Below are positions 1-9,310 of a DNA stretch of 42,964 nucleotides, piece after piece. Below the pieces are notes generated by a model, which saw only the letters and a list, made by a program, of their open reading frames with translations, was not told where the DNA came from and did no database searches. The position numbers and the translations under genes are program-made. The number at the start of each line of letters is the position of its first letter. Within the stretch, counting starts at the first letter, position 1. This DNA comes from a virus: IMG/VR virus record IMGVR_UViG_3300031277_000007, positions 1 through 42,964 of that record. One strand, 5' to 3'.

Positions 1-331
1 TTGCCGGCAGGGGCAAGGGGTCTGGCGTGACGAGCGTGGCCTCAGCGCTGGCGATGGACTCGTTGCCCTGAGCGTCGACCACAGCATAGCGGTAGTAGTA
101 CGTGTAGCCCGCCTGCAAGGCCCCAGCGTCTACCACCAGCTCCACAGTCGGAGCATCCAAGGCACCGGCATCGCTGGCCCGATACTTGTGATCGTGCGTC
201 TCGACCGAAGCCAATAAACGATCAATGGTCAGACGGTCCAGGCCCGTGTACTTCTGCCCGTCGTCGTTCATGGCGCCAGCAGTGGTCCCGCCAAAGTAAT
301 TGAACTCGAAACGTGGCGTCAGGCCTGCCAT
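1..331 (-). CDS. Minor tail protein, N-terminal part (runs off the left edge)
   Basis: An open frame of at least 110 codons starts with ATG at 331 and continues past base 1, so only the N-terminus is visible. It begins MAGLTPRFEFNYFGG and contains a GQKYTGLDRLTIDRLL stretch. A beta-rich segment follows with the YYYRYAVVDAQGNES pattern typical of fibronectin type III-like modules on tail-tip and fibre proteins. Its start overlaps the stop of the preceding gene by one base (TGATG), so translation is probably coupled. It is the last visible member of the tail-tip operon. The exact role (fibre, baseplate spike, receptor binding) cannot be decided from this fragment. Confidence 0.72.
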   Translation of the reverse strand, partial: MAGLTPRFEFNYFGGTTAGAMNDDGQKYTGLDRLTIDRLLASVETHDHKYRASDAGALDAPTVELVVDAGALQAGYTYYYRYAVVDAQGNESIASAEATLVTPDPLPLPA

Positions 332-786
332 CAGACTCCTCCAAACCCGACCGGACGTGACTGGAGGAGCTGAGCTTCCACAGTCGCCGCCTGCCCGAGA
401 TCCTTGTACGCGATTCCTGAAAACGTGAAATGATGCTGCAACTCAGCAGTTACCGCGCCGGCACTGACGTGGACGAACACGTACGCGCCAGTGTAGTGGC
501 CCCTGGTGTTGCGATGCCACTGCCAGACACCGACATCCACCTCAGGCATCCACCCGGAGGACGGATCGAAGTCCTTCTTGATGACCAGTCCGGACATCAC
601 GCTCGGAGCCCCCAGGAAAGGCGCCTCGAACATGAGGGGCTCGGCGACCCTGACGGACACACAGCCCTTGGTTTCTATCGTGTGCGAGGAGACGGCCCAA
701 CGAGCACTGTTCTCGCGCTGCGTCTCACGAACGGTCGTCGCCGCATCGCTGGCAACAACCAGCTCGAAGAACCCGAGGCCGCCCAT
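331..786 (-). CDS. Tail-tip protein with H-type lectin-like fold
   Basis: This is a 151-residue protein starting MGGLGFFELVV. The start is the ATG at 786, which overlaps the upstream stop by one base (TGATG); a longer open frame runs further upstream but is shadow. The middle has the layout of H-type lectin domains: hydrophobic strands around FEAPFLGAPSVMSGL, an aromatic VGVWQWHR strand and a closing HHFTFSGIAYK strand. H-type lectin-like modules bind sugars and occur on tail-tip proteins, so a host-surface contact role is inferred. No catalytic motif is visible. The gene sits between a large hub-like protein and a fibre-like protein in a translationally coupled tail operon. Confidence 0.68.
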   Translation of the reverse strand: MGGLGFFELVVASDAATTVRETQRENSARWAVSSHTIETKGCVSVRVAEPLMFEAPFLGAPSVMSGLVIKKDFDPSSGWMPEVDVGVWQWHRNTRGHYTGAYVFVHVSAGAVTAELQHHFTFSGIAYKDLGQAATVEAQLLQSRPVGFGGV

Positions 787-3059
787 CAGATACTCAGCCC
801 CGCACGCGACCACTCGGGGCCGACCTGAAGAGCGTCGACGTACTTGATGGTCGTCGAGTTGAGAGTCGACTTGTCCAACACCCACGCCCCCTCTGGATCG
901 TCCCCAAGCCAGTGCGTCTGCAAGGTATAGCGCCACTCCCCAGACTTCAAATCGTTCGACGACTGGATGCCCATGACGTAGTGAACGAAGCCCTCGCTGG
1001 TCACGCGCTCGAAGATGCGAACCTGGTCGTCAATCTGCACGCCGGGGAACCCCGGGATGACAACCTGGTCCTGGCGGTACTTGAAGAGCTGGCGGACGGC
1101 GATGAGATCCGCCATCACCCGCGCCTCCTCGGCTGACGTAAAATGTTGATCGCTGAATCCACCTACGCGCCGCAGGCCCGTCGGGTTCGGGTTGTAGCCG
1201 CCGACCATGGCCGCCATCTTGCCCGAGACGTTGGCAACGAACACGCCCTCGCGAACATTACGCGACTGGATGGTCGCATCCAGGCCAATCAGGACCTGAC
1301 GTTCGTCAAGCACCAACACCTGGTTCGTACGGCCGGGCTGCTCGGCCATGCCGCCGACCCAGTTGCCCAAGCCCCATACGTTCGGCAGACGCCACTGTGC
1401 GGCGCCTGTCTCGTCCACGAAGAAGACGAAGCCCACCGTATCGGCCAGGTATTGGATGCCGTCAGCGAGAGACTTCTTGTCGAAGGCGCTGGCCGTAATC
1501 TCCTCGGGAGGGGCGGTCCCTGTGGCGAGGATGTCGCCCCACACGCGCCCCTGCACGACGGCCCCGAGGACTTCAGTGTCGAACTTGGCAGGCACCAGTG
1601 CATGCTGGGTCCCGTCAACATGCCACAGGTACCCATCGGACGGCCAGTAGAAGCCGGCCCATGCGCAGAACAGCTCAACTATGTTGCTGAAGTCGCGACA
1701 GGTCCCAGGGTTGGACCCGGCGGGGCCTGGCGTGAGGGCAACCTGGTTGGAGTCGACCACTATGCGACTCACCGGACCGTAGGCGGAAACCTCCCGGAGA
1801 CCCGCACGGTACTTCTGGCCCGGGAGGCCGAAGTCCCGCAGGTTCCCCAACCAGAGACGCACCTGCGTGACGCCTGCGATCGGAGCAAACGCGATCGTAT
1901 GCTCGCCCTCGCCGCTCAGGCCGCCGACTGAAGCGATGTAGGGCACGCCCTCCTCGTAGTGACCGCGGCCGTCCCTGTGGTAGCCCATGACGGGACCCGA
2001 CACCCAAGAGCCGCCCACCTTGACCGAGATGTAGGCGTTGTACTGATCGCCGACCGTGGTGAAACGCACCTGCGACACCGTGGCCCCACCAACGGAGAAG
2101 TCGACGTACTCGTAGGCCGACCTGTAGCCCGACGAGGCGTTGCCGACCGACAGCCAGTAGGTGGCAGGATTGTTGTCGAACGCATCGGTATGACTATGGC
2201 CGTAGACGCGCGCCCCTACATACGAACTCTCAGGCCAGAGGTCATTGCCGCTGCCGATGGGACTGGCAGACAGGCGCTCGACGCTCTCAACCAGGCGCTG
2301 GGACGCGACCGTAACCGACTCGTCCCACGCCTTGAAGGCCGTTGGGTAGAACCCCTCAGGGACAACGGGCAAGAAGTTCTGGTGGTCCATCAGGAGGCGG
2401 CCCAGGTCGCGACAGGTGCACACCAGGGTACCGGCGCTGGACAGCCGGACCTCGTCTATCATCCACACGCCCGTCAGGACCAGATGCGGGTCCTCCTCTG
2501 GCGGGACGGTGGCATCGAAGCCGTAACCCTCCCACACTCGTAGAAGGTTATCGGGCATGAGCATGTTCTGCCACTCGTTTGGCTCATGCCCCCAACGGGA
2601 GGAGAACGCGGCGGTCCCGCGGCCATAACTGTAGAATCCAGGACGGTCCAGGTCGCCGTTCTCTGGGGCCTCGCCGAGCGGCAAGGGCGAGGTGTTCCAG
2701 AACTCTATCGTCGCCTCTGCGACCGCAGCGTCTATGGTCCTGGTCCAGGACACGCTGGCAACGTTCGGCAGCTCCAGGGGCGCCGCTGGGGCTGTGAAGA
2801 GGTAGTCAGCGTACGTGTTGGTGACGGGCTCGCCCTTGGTCGGGTCAATGCCCTGTGGGTACGGATTGAACGAGCTGGCGTCGTTGGTGGTCCACACGGG
2901 GACCCGCAGGAACGTCGACTGCATGTCGAACGTGTCGAGACGCATCTGCGGGCGCTGGACAGTCACCCTTGCGAACGCCCGACGCTCCGGCCCCACCCAG
3001 TCACCGGACCGCCAGATGTCCTCCATGTTGACAGGACTGACAGGTAGGTCGCCTCTCAT
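786..3059 (-). CDS. Large minor tail protein with internal discoidin-like domain
   Basis: This 757-residue protein starts with ATG at 3059, overlapping the upstream stop by four bases (ATGA). The opening MRGDLPVSPVNMEDIWRSGDW and the beta-rich body resemble the hub/baseplate minor tail proteins that follow the distal tail protein in actinophages. Residues about 265-425 look like an inserted F5/8C (discoidin) jelly-roll: DAFDNNPATYWLS, then YEYVDFSVGGATVSQVRF, then TQVRLWLGNL. Such modules usually bind carbohydrate. The C-terminal third (DDQVRIFERVTSEGFVHYVMG) resembles hub-associated OB-type domains. The protein probably sits at the tail tip and helps with attachment. Its hub role is inferred from gene order and size; the discoidin-like fold is read from sequence pattern only. 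Confidence 0.75.
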   Translation of the reverse strand: MRGDLPVSPVNMEDIWRSGDWVGPERRAFARVTVQRPQMRLDTFDMQSTFLRVPVWTTNDASSFNPYPQGIDPTKGEPVTNTYADYLFTAPAAPLELPNVASVSWTRTIDAAVAEATIEFWNTSPLPLGEAPENGDLDRPGFYSYGRGTAAFSSRWGHEPNEWQNMLMPDNLLRVWEGYGFDATVPPEEDPHLVLTGVWMIDEVRLSSAGTLVCTCRDLGRLLMDHQNFLPVVPEGFYPTAFKAWDESVTVASQRLVESVERLSASPIGSGNDLWPESSYVGARVYGHSHTDAFDNNPATYWLSVGNASSGYRSAYEYVDFSVGGATVSQVRFTTVGDQYNAYISVKVGGSWVSGPVMGYHRDGRGHYEEGVPYIASVGGLSGEGEHTIAFAPIAGVTQVRLWLGNLRDFGLPGQKYRAGLREVSAYGPVSRIVVDSNQVALTPGPAGSNPGTCRDFSNIVELFCAWAGFYWPSDGYLWHVDGTQHALVPAKFDTEVLGAVVQGRVWGDILATGTAPPEEITASAFDKKSLADGIQYLADTVGFVFFVDETGAAQWRLPNVWGLGNWVGGMAEQPGRTNQVLVLDERQVLIGLDATIQSRNVREGVFVANVSGKMAAMVGGYNPNPTGLRRVGGFSDQHFTSAEEARVMADLIAVRQLFKYRQDQVVIPGFPGVQIDDQVRIFERVTSEGFVHYVMGIQSSNDLKSGEWRYTLQTHWLGDDPEGAWVLDKSTLNSTTIKYVDALQVGPEWSRAGLSI

Positions 3060-3475
3060 GATGGGCCATCGTCTCCTATGGTGGGCGCACCGACGGCGAG
3101 CACAAGTCCCTCGACCTCGTATGTATGACGCCAGTAGTGCCCGATCCTGATCTTCTCGGGACTGGGCTTGAAGTTCTTCAGCACGACGGTCAGCTGGCGC
3201 CCGAAATGGTCGAAGATGTAGATGCGACCATGACCGTACGTCCACCCCCTGAGCGCCTCGTAGTGAGCCGCATCCTTGATGATGCCACTGAAAGACCAGT
3301 TGGCCGGCTCGGCCATACCCTCTTGTAGCAACACCTGGCCATCGATGGCGGTCGTGGCCAAGGCAGTGATAGAACGCGCAGGAAACGGTGAACTCATGGT
3401 CTGCGGGTTCCAGGGAAGCGTGTAAATCACAGATGGAAAGGCGGGGTCCTGGAACGTCCAGCGCAACACGCTCAT
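3056..3475 (-). CDS. Distal tail-type minor tail protein
   Basis: This is a 139-residue protein beginning MSVLRWTFQDPAFPSVIYTLPWNPQTMSS. It lies directly after the tape measure gene and shares one base with its stop (TGATG). Position, length and the pattern of an N-terminal beta sandwich followed by WSFSGIIKDAAHYEALRGW match the distal-tail (Dit-like) or first minor tail proteins of siphoviruses, which form a ring joining tail tube and tip. The aromatic Y-G-HGRIYIFDHFGRQLTV segment is typical of this group. No enzymatic motif is visible. It is followed at a four-base overlap by the larger hub-like protein, with which it probably assembles. Confidence 0.7.
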   Translation of the reverse strand: MSVLRWTFQDPAFPSVIYTLPWNPQTMSSPFPARSITALATTAIDGQVLLQEGMAEPANWSFSGIIKDAAHYEALRGWTYGHGRIYIFDHFGRQLTVVLKNFKPSPEKIRIGHYWRHTYEVEGLVLAVGAPTIGDDGPS

Positions 3476-6400
3476 CAGATCTTCCGTCCGGTCGTTGCGG
3501 TCACTACCTGCGCACCGGCCCCGAGGTAGGTCCGCAGATACTCGATCACCTGTTCGAACGAAGCGCCGTTGATGTTCACCGTGTTGCCCGAGTGCGAGTA
3601 GTCCGCAACGGAAGTTGCGGCCCCTGCTTTGACGGCCCGACGCACCTCGTAAATGGTGGGCAGCTCGATGTCACCAATATTGAACTGGCCCTGCATCTCC
3701 TCGGCGGCCGACTTCAGGAGCTTGTCGACCTCGTCGAGCTGCTCCGTCTGCTGGCGAGTCTTTCCGGCGATGGCGGCCAGGCGGTCGTGCTCGGACTGCA
3801 AGTAACTGATATAGGCAGAATGGGAGATGCGCCCAAGGTCCTCTGCGGTCTGCACATCGCTGATGCGCTGCTGGAACGCCGATGCCTCCTGCTGCGCCTG
3901 AGCGTTGCGCAAGTCGAGCTTGGCCTGATCGACAACATCAGCACCGTCTCCGCGAGACTGAGCGGCCCGAAGGTTGTCCATGGCCTTCTGCACATCCAGG
4001 GCCGCTTGCTCCACCGGGTTCGTCAGATCTGAAGACAACCTGCGCTGCCGGTCCGCCTGTTGACGCTCCTGATCGGCCAGTTCCATCTGTGCCTGACGCA
4101 GATTCCCCAACGCGTCGTAGTATCCCTGGGTATCACCCTTCTGGTCGCCGAGCGTGCGCCTTGCGTTGCCCAGAGCTACCCGCGCCTGTAGCAACCCGCT
4201 GCTCAAGCCGGCTATACCGGCAGAATCCTGCGCGTTGGCCAGCTCGGTGTACGCCTGGGCCAGTGCGATCTGCGAGGACCACACCTCTTTCTGCGCGTCA
4301 GCATAACCCGGAGTCTCCCGCTTCTGATCGCCGAGCGTGCGCCTCGCGTTGTCCAAAGCTACCCGCGCCTGGCCCACGCTGTCGCGCGGGTCCACGGCTG
4401 CACCGGCCTGTGCGTTGGCCAATGCGGTCTGCGACTCGGCGTACTGGACCTGCGAATCCAACCATGCCCCCAGCGCCTGGTTGTACTCGTCGCTGTCCAC
4501 CTTTGTCGTCGCCAACATGTTGTATGCGTTGTTCATGGCGACCCGCGCCTTGCCGACCGTGTCGCGCGAGTCGACGGCGGCACTGGCTGCACTGTTGCCC
4601 GTCTGCACCTGCAATACGAAGTAGTTGTGCTTCGCCTCATCGAGTGCGATCTGCGCCTCGGCCTGGGCGGCCGTGTCGACCGCGGCTTCGTCGAAGTTGC
4701 GCTGCGCAACCACGACCGCCCCCTCGGCCTTGCCGGTCGTGTCGTTGGGGGCATATGCCGACATCTGCTGAGCATTGAGCCTGGCAACCTCCGCCTGACG
4801 CTGCTGCCTCGTTATGGTGTTCTGCTGGCCAGAAAGGTCTTGGAGCTGCTTCAACTCCTCGGGTGTGTAGACCGCGGTCGGGGCCCCGTTGCTGCTGGAC
4901 CCGCGAGGACGACCCACCCCCTGCGCGAGCACGGTTGCGATCTGTTGATTGACAGCATCTGCTTCCGCCGCGAGACGCCCGAGCACATCGTCCTCAGGTA
5001 TTAGCGTCTCTTCATAAGCGAGAAGGGACTGAATCGCCGCGACCCTATCGCTGGCCTGCTGGCGCTCCGCAGCGCTTATGGCCTCGTCGGTGTCGCGCAG
5101 GTCTCGCAAGAACGAGCTGACATCCGTGCCCTCGGCCGACATAGACCGGATCACGCCCAACATCCCCGCCCGGCCCTTCTCCAGGTAATCCAACTCCGCC
5201 TGTGTGCCCTGCTGGACTGAGCCGAGCCTGGAGGCCCCCTCCGTCCTTGCCTGCTCGCCATAGGTCGGCATGTTGCGCAGGACTTCACCGATGTTCGCCT
5301 TGGTGACTTCGCCGCCGAAGGTGGAGAACATGTCGCGCAGACCGCCCACCAGCCCGAGTTCTATGTCCTCGGCAAGCCCGGCGGCGTCAAGCTGGCCCCA
5401 CAACTCTTCCCCGTACATTCCAGGCAGCGCATCCTTGAGCCTCTTGTCTATCCTGTCGGATTCCTCCTGGGTGATGATGCCGTCGGCAGCATACTTGGTG
5501 AGCTGCTGCTCCAACAGGGCTGTCAACTGGTCAGTGACGTCCGGCATCGCCTCCTCCGCCAAGGAGGCAAGATCTTCCAGCCGGGACGATGTGCCGAATA
5601 GCCCTGTTCGTTCACTTTCACCAGTATCGCTCCTTACCCGCCACATGGTCGGACCAAACTCCTGCATCCGTCCCTGGACCTTCGCGCTGAACTGCTGCGC
5701 CGCGGCACCAACCTCACGGGGGTCTATGACCGCAACAGCATTGGCGGCCCCTGCCGCCGCCTCGGAGAAGGTGAATAGCGCGTCGTTGAGCATGGCGAGA
5801 CGCTCGGAGGCGTTATACCCCCGCTTCTCCAAGTCGGCGAACGCCTCCTCCAGGCCGGTGGCGGAGAAGTCCGTGAAGGCCCGTGATGCATTCTGGTCCT
5901 CCAACTGCGCCTGCGCCTCCGCAAGGGCGTTGGCGATGGCCTCCGCGCGATCGGCGATCTTCGTCGCCTCCTCGGCCTGCCCCCCCTCGAACAGCGAGGT
6001 GATCAAACGTTCCGGCAGTTCGAAGACCGCGCCGGCACTCACCCCCCCCATCCCGGCCTTTTCGATCGACGAGGCCACCCCGCGGGCGGCACCGGCAACA
6101 TCGCGCAATGCCTCTTCGTTCTTAGCGCCCGATATCTGAGAGCGCAGGTCCGAAACCTTGCTGCGCCCCTCTACCACGTTACTAATGCCCTTGCCGATGC
6201 CCGTCGCCAGAGCCGCTATCGCAGCCGCTGACAGCAACATGCCCGTCCCCGTCATACCGGTCGCACCCTTGGCGGCGTTCAACACCCCCGTCCCGCCCTG
6301 CGCTGCCGCACGGGCCTCCTTGGATAGGCGGAACATGCTGCCCTGTCCGAACACCCTGCCGGGGAGAGCGGTGGCCCCTGACGCCATGGTGGCGAGGCGC

Positions 6401-9288
6401 GCATTACGAATCTGGTTCGACCCCTTCCCCACGCCAAGGAGTTCTTGGGTGGCGACGGCCGCCATCGTGGCCTTGGCGCCGATCCCGGCACCAAGGGCCG
6501 TCCCGGCGATCTTGCCACCGATGGCGGTCCCTGCGATCTTGCTGGCGAATGCCGTTCCGGCAATAAGCTTGGACGCCAGGTAGATCTCACCCAGGGCGAT
6601 GGCCACGCTGCGCAGTGGACGGGGCAACATGTTGAAGAAACCCAACACCTCGTTGCCAGCGGCGACCATGTTCTGCGTCGCAATCAGGAGCAGCCCGAGC
6701 CAGTCCAGGATGCCCGCATCCACAAGCGCCTGACCGAACGCCAAGGCGTCGGAGCCCAGTACAATCAGCTGGTTGCCCAAGGCCTTCATGGCCTTTCCGG
6801 CGACCTCGGCCCCAAGCCCCTCGGCGGCGCCAGCCCCCCCTGCGAGTTCATTGATGCGCGCCGCGTCCTTCACCATACGCGTCGCCACCGTGGCGGAGCC
6901 GCCCTTGCCGAACAGACCTGCGAACTCTTCGAGCTGCTTGTCGGTGATGTCCTTCTGTTGAGAGACCGCCTCGAAGATATCTGCGGTGTTCATGCCCTTC
7001 GTGTCTATTCCGAAGATCTCAGCCGCACGGGGGGCGACAGTGGCAGACCCGCGAGAAAGCACCTGTCGGAACTGGCCGGCAGTGGAGGACGGGTTCTGCC
7101 CGGTCGTGGTGGAGACCTGGGCGACCAGCGCCATGAGTTCTTGGGGATCAAAGCCCGCAGTCTGCGCCAGGGTGGCCAGATCAGCGGACGCGGAGATCAG
7201 CTCCGTGCTCGACTGTCCCGTCTGGCGGGAGATGTACGTGATAGAGTCCTCCAGCTCGGACAGCCGGTCCACACCCCATCCGAACGCCCGCAACGCTCCG
7301 AGCAGCTGGGTCTGCACGGCGATGGGCTCGGCCCCAGACACGCGCGCCACCCGCGTGGAGACCTCTGCGGCCGTCGTCGCCGCATGCTCCTGAACCGCCT
7401 GCGAAGACTCCGTAACGCCAAGGAGACCCATGGCCTTGGTGCCAAGTTCGACACCGACGGCATTCGTGTAGCCCATACTCACGGCCGTTGTGGCCAATGT
7501 GCTAGCTAGCCCCTCATCCTCCTCGGCTGTACGTCCGGTGACGACCTCCAGGTTGGTCAGCGCCATATCGTAGGCGATGGTAGCTTGTGTGACCTTGCCT
7601 ATGACCTGCTCTAGGGCCGACAGCGCCCGGTAGGCCGCGCCATAGGACAGTGCGATACGGGCCGTCTGCCCCATCATCTCCGACCAGGGACGTCCCTGGT
7701 CGCCTCCGCCACTCCAGCCGGTCTTGAAGCCTGCGCGGAAACCGCCACCCCCTCCAGTCCCTGCCGCCGCCCCTCCAGCCCCTGCCGCCGCCCCTCCGGC
7801 CCCTGCCGCCACCCCTCCGGCCTCCTGTACCGCCCGATAGCCGGGTTGGGCGTAAAGATTCCGCGCCCGCTGTACCGGCTGAGAGAATGCTTCCTCCAGC
7901 TGACGGGCACGGACGCTATAGGCCCTAGCTACAGCCCTGCCCTCCTTGGGGGTGAGCACGACCTTACGATTGGCGGCCAGCTCCGACTGCTGATACTTCA
8001 CGTTCTGTTTGCCGACCCGCACCTGTTCGCGCTGGACCTCTGCCCACACGCGGGACTGCCGCTCCTGCTCACGGATCTGCTCAAGTGACCGAGTGACTCC
8101 ACCCTTGAAGGAGGGAACGGCAGCCAAAGTCTGGCCAGACTGGAGTTGGGCAGGGGTGAACCTGGCCTGAGCCCGCTGGAGAAGCTCCGCTTGAGCCGCC
8201 TGACGGGCCGGCTCACTGGCCGAAGTCGCCAGACGCGATGCACGCACCTGGGCAACAAAGGCCTGCTCGCGAACTTGAATCTCCTGTTTGCGCATCAAGG
8301 CAAGAGCCTGACCGCTCCCTACTGAACGCGATGCAGGGATCTGCGGAAGTGCACCCTGTGCGATCCGGGACGACTTGGACTGCTCACCAAGCACCTTGCT
8401 GGACGTCGCCAGGTTCAACTGTGCCTGTTGCAAACCTTTGTACGTCCGGGTCTGCCGTTCCGCCAGCGCCCGAGTCTCCCCGACGGACTGCCTAGTCAGA
8501 CCGCCCTGCGGCAAGGCAAACTGACTCACGCCACCCGCGTGGGTAAGTGGGGCCAACTGACCCGCTCCACCCCCTACGCCACCCTGCCCGCGACCCGCCT
8601 CGAACTGCCTCAACTGCGCAACGAGCGCCTGCCGCTGGCGAACCTGCTCCCTCTCCGGGCTCCGCATAGCCCTCTGGAGCAAAGACTTGGCAGCCGTAAC
8701 CGAGGTGCCCATCTGTTCGGCGATCTGCGAACGGGTGAGCCCACGCCCCTGAAGGACGAGCGCTTCGGTACGGCGCGCGGAAGCCCTTGCCTCACGCACG
8801 CTTCTGGACTCGGCACCCTTCCGCACCCGCTCCAAGCTCTTGTGCGCCCGAGTCAAGCCGGTCAACGCCTGGGTCTCCTTGACGAACTGACCTGTGCCGA
8901 CGGCTTTTGCCTGCTGCAAGCCCTGCACCCGCTGCAAGCCCTTGTACGTCTGAGTCAAGCCAGTCAACGCCTGGGTCGCCTTGGTGGACGACAACTGGAG
9001 TTCCCTGACCGACTGTGGGGTCAGACCGGCAGGTCGTTGCAAAGCCCCCAGGGTCCCTTTGCCGACAGGCGTCGGCACGTTGATACCAGCCAGGGCCCTG
9101 TTCGCCTCCGCGGCCATCTGGCGCGCCTTCGCCACGAACATGTTCGGGTTGAGAGAACCTGCGGCCTGACGGAACGCCCCCTGCACTCCGGGAGCGAGAG
9201 CACGAAACGCACCGAGGTACTGTTGCATCCCCTGGACGGCCTGTGAGCCGTCAACGCCAAGGATTAGTTCTTCGCGATCCTCCGCCAC
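3475..9288 (-). CDS. Tape measure protein
   Basis: This is the longest gene in the window, 1937 residues from the GTG at 9288, which has GAGGAG about seven bases upstream. A second GTG at 9327 is possible but has no good site and would overlap the chaperone gene. Length, alpha-helical composition and position between tail chaperones and tail-tip genes identify it. It sets tail length, and 1937 residues suggests a tail near 290 nm at about 0.15 nm per residue. Visible regions are a Gln/Arg-rich N-terminal coiled-coil third with an HTH-like stretch near residues 184-207, a Gly-Ala linker coded by 21-bp DNA repeats (7751-7820), hydrophobic segments near residues 890-1030, and C-terminal helical repeats (4130-4600) sharing the ARVALDNARRTLGDQK motif. 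Confidence 0.95.
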   Translation of the reverse strand: MAEDREELILGVDGSQAVQGMQQYLGAFRALAPGVQGAFRQAAGSLNPNMFVAKARQMAAEANRALAGINVPTPVGKGTLGALQRPAGLTPQSVRELQLSSTKATQALTGLTQTYKGLQRVQGLQQAKAVGTGQFVKETQALTGLTRAHKSLERVRKGAESRSVREARASARRTEALVLQGRGLTRSQIAEQMGTSVTAAKSLLQRAMRSPEREQVRQRQALVAQLRQFEAGRGQGGVGGGAGQLAPLTHAGGVSQFALPQGGLTRQSVGETRALAERQTRTYKGLQQAQLNLATSSKVLGEQSKSSRIAQGALPQIPASRSVGSGQALALMRKQEIQVREQAFVAQVRASRLATSASEPARQAAQAELLQRAQARFTPAQLQSGQTLAAVPSFKGGVTRSLEQIREQERQSRVWAEVQREQVRVGKQNVKYQQSELAANRKVVLTPKEGRAVARAYSVRARQLEEAFSQPVQRARNLYAQPGYRAVQEAGGVAAGAGGAAAGAGGAAAGTGGGGGFRAGFKTGWSGGGDQGRPWSEMMGQTARIALSYGAAYRALSALEQVIGKVTQATIAYDMALTNLEVVTGRTAEEDEGLASTLATTAVSMGYTNAVGVELGTKAMGLLGVTESSQAVQEHAATTAAEVSTRVARVSGAEPIAVQTQLLGALRAFGWGVDRLSELEDSITYISRQTGQSSTELISASADLATLAQTAGFDPQELMALVAQVSTTTGQNPSSTAGQFRQVLSRGSATVAPRAAEIFGIDTKGMNTADIFEAVSQQKDITDKQLEEFAGLFGKGGSATVATRMVKDAARINELAGGAGAAEGLGAEVAGKAMKALGNQLIVLGSDALAFGQALVDAGILDWLGLLLIATQNMVAAGNEVLGFFNMLPRPLRSVAIALGEIYLASKLIAGTAFASKIAGTAIGGKIAGTALGAGIGAKATMAAVATQELLGVGKGSNQIRNARLATMASGATALPGRVFGQGSMFRLSKEARAAAQGGTGVLNAAKGATGMTGTGMLLSAAAIAALATGIGKGISNVVEGRSKVSDLRSQISGAKNEEALRDVAGAARGVASSIEKAGMGGVSAGAVFELPERLITSLFEGGQAEEATKIADRAEAIANALAEAQAQLEDQNASRAFTDFSATGLEEAFADLEKRGYNASERLAMLNDALFTFSEAAAGAANAVAVIDPREVGAAAQQFSAKVQGRMQEFGPTMWRVRSDTGESERTGLFGTSSRLEDLASLAEEAMPDVTDQLTALLEQQLTKYAADGIITQEESDRIDKRLKDALPGMYGEELWGQLDAAGLAEDIELGLVGGLRDMFSTFGGEVTKANIGEVLRNMPTYGEQARTEGASRLGSVQQGTQAELDYLEKGRAGMLGVIRSMSAEGTDVSSFLRDLRDTDEAISAAERQQASDRVAAIQSLLAYEETLIPEDDVLGRLAAEADAVNQQIATVLAQGVGRPRGSSSNGAPTAVYTPEELKQLQDLSGQQNTITRQQRQAEVARLNAQQMSAYAPNDTTGKAEGAVVVAQRNFDEAAVDTAAQAEAQIALDEAKHNYFVLQVQTGNSAASAAVDSRDTVGKARVAMNNAYNMLATTKVDSDEYNQALGAWLDSQVQYAESQTALANAQAGAAVDPRDSVGQARVALDNARRTLGDQKRETPGYADAQKEVWSSQIALAQAYTELANAQDSAGIAGLSSGLLQARVALGNARRTLGDQKGDTQGYYDALGNLRQAQMELADQERQQADRQRRLSSDLTNPVEQAALDVQKAMDNLRAAQSRGDGADVVDQAKLDLRNAQAQQEASAFQQRISDVQTAEDLGRISHSAYISYLQSEHDRLAAIAGKTRQQTEQLDEVDKLLKSAAEEMQGQFNIGDIELPTIYEVRRAVKAGAATSVADYSHSGNTVNINGASFEQVIEYLRTYLGAGAQVVTATTGRKI
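7751..7820. repeat. 21-bp tandem repeat inside the tape measure gene
   Basis: Three near-identical 21-bp units (7751-7771, 7772-7792, 7793-7813) plus a partial fourth read CCTCC-AG/GG-CCCCTGCCGCC with one or two substitutions. On the minus strand they code for a Gly-Ala-rich linker (GAGGAAAGAGGAAAG). The unit is a multiple of three, so gain or loss of copies keeps the frame and changes protein length by seven residues. This is a likely slippage hot spot. Confidence 0.85.
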
Positions 9289-9310
9289 CGCCTGCTCCTC
9301 GCCTGAAAAG

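Noticed and set aside
5270-6139. Long plus-strand frame opposite the tape measure gene (289 codons), and other long plus-strand frames at 1143-1931 and 6445-7509
   Set aside because: These are antisense to the confidently assigned tail genes, lack ribosome sites, and show Arg/Ser/Pro-rich composition typical of GC-driven shadows.
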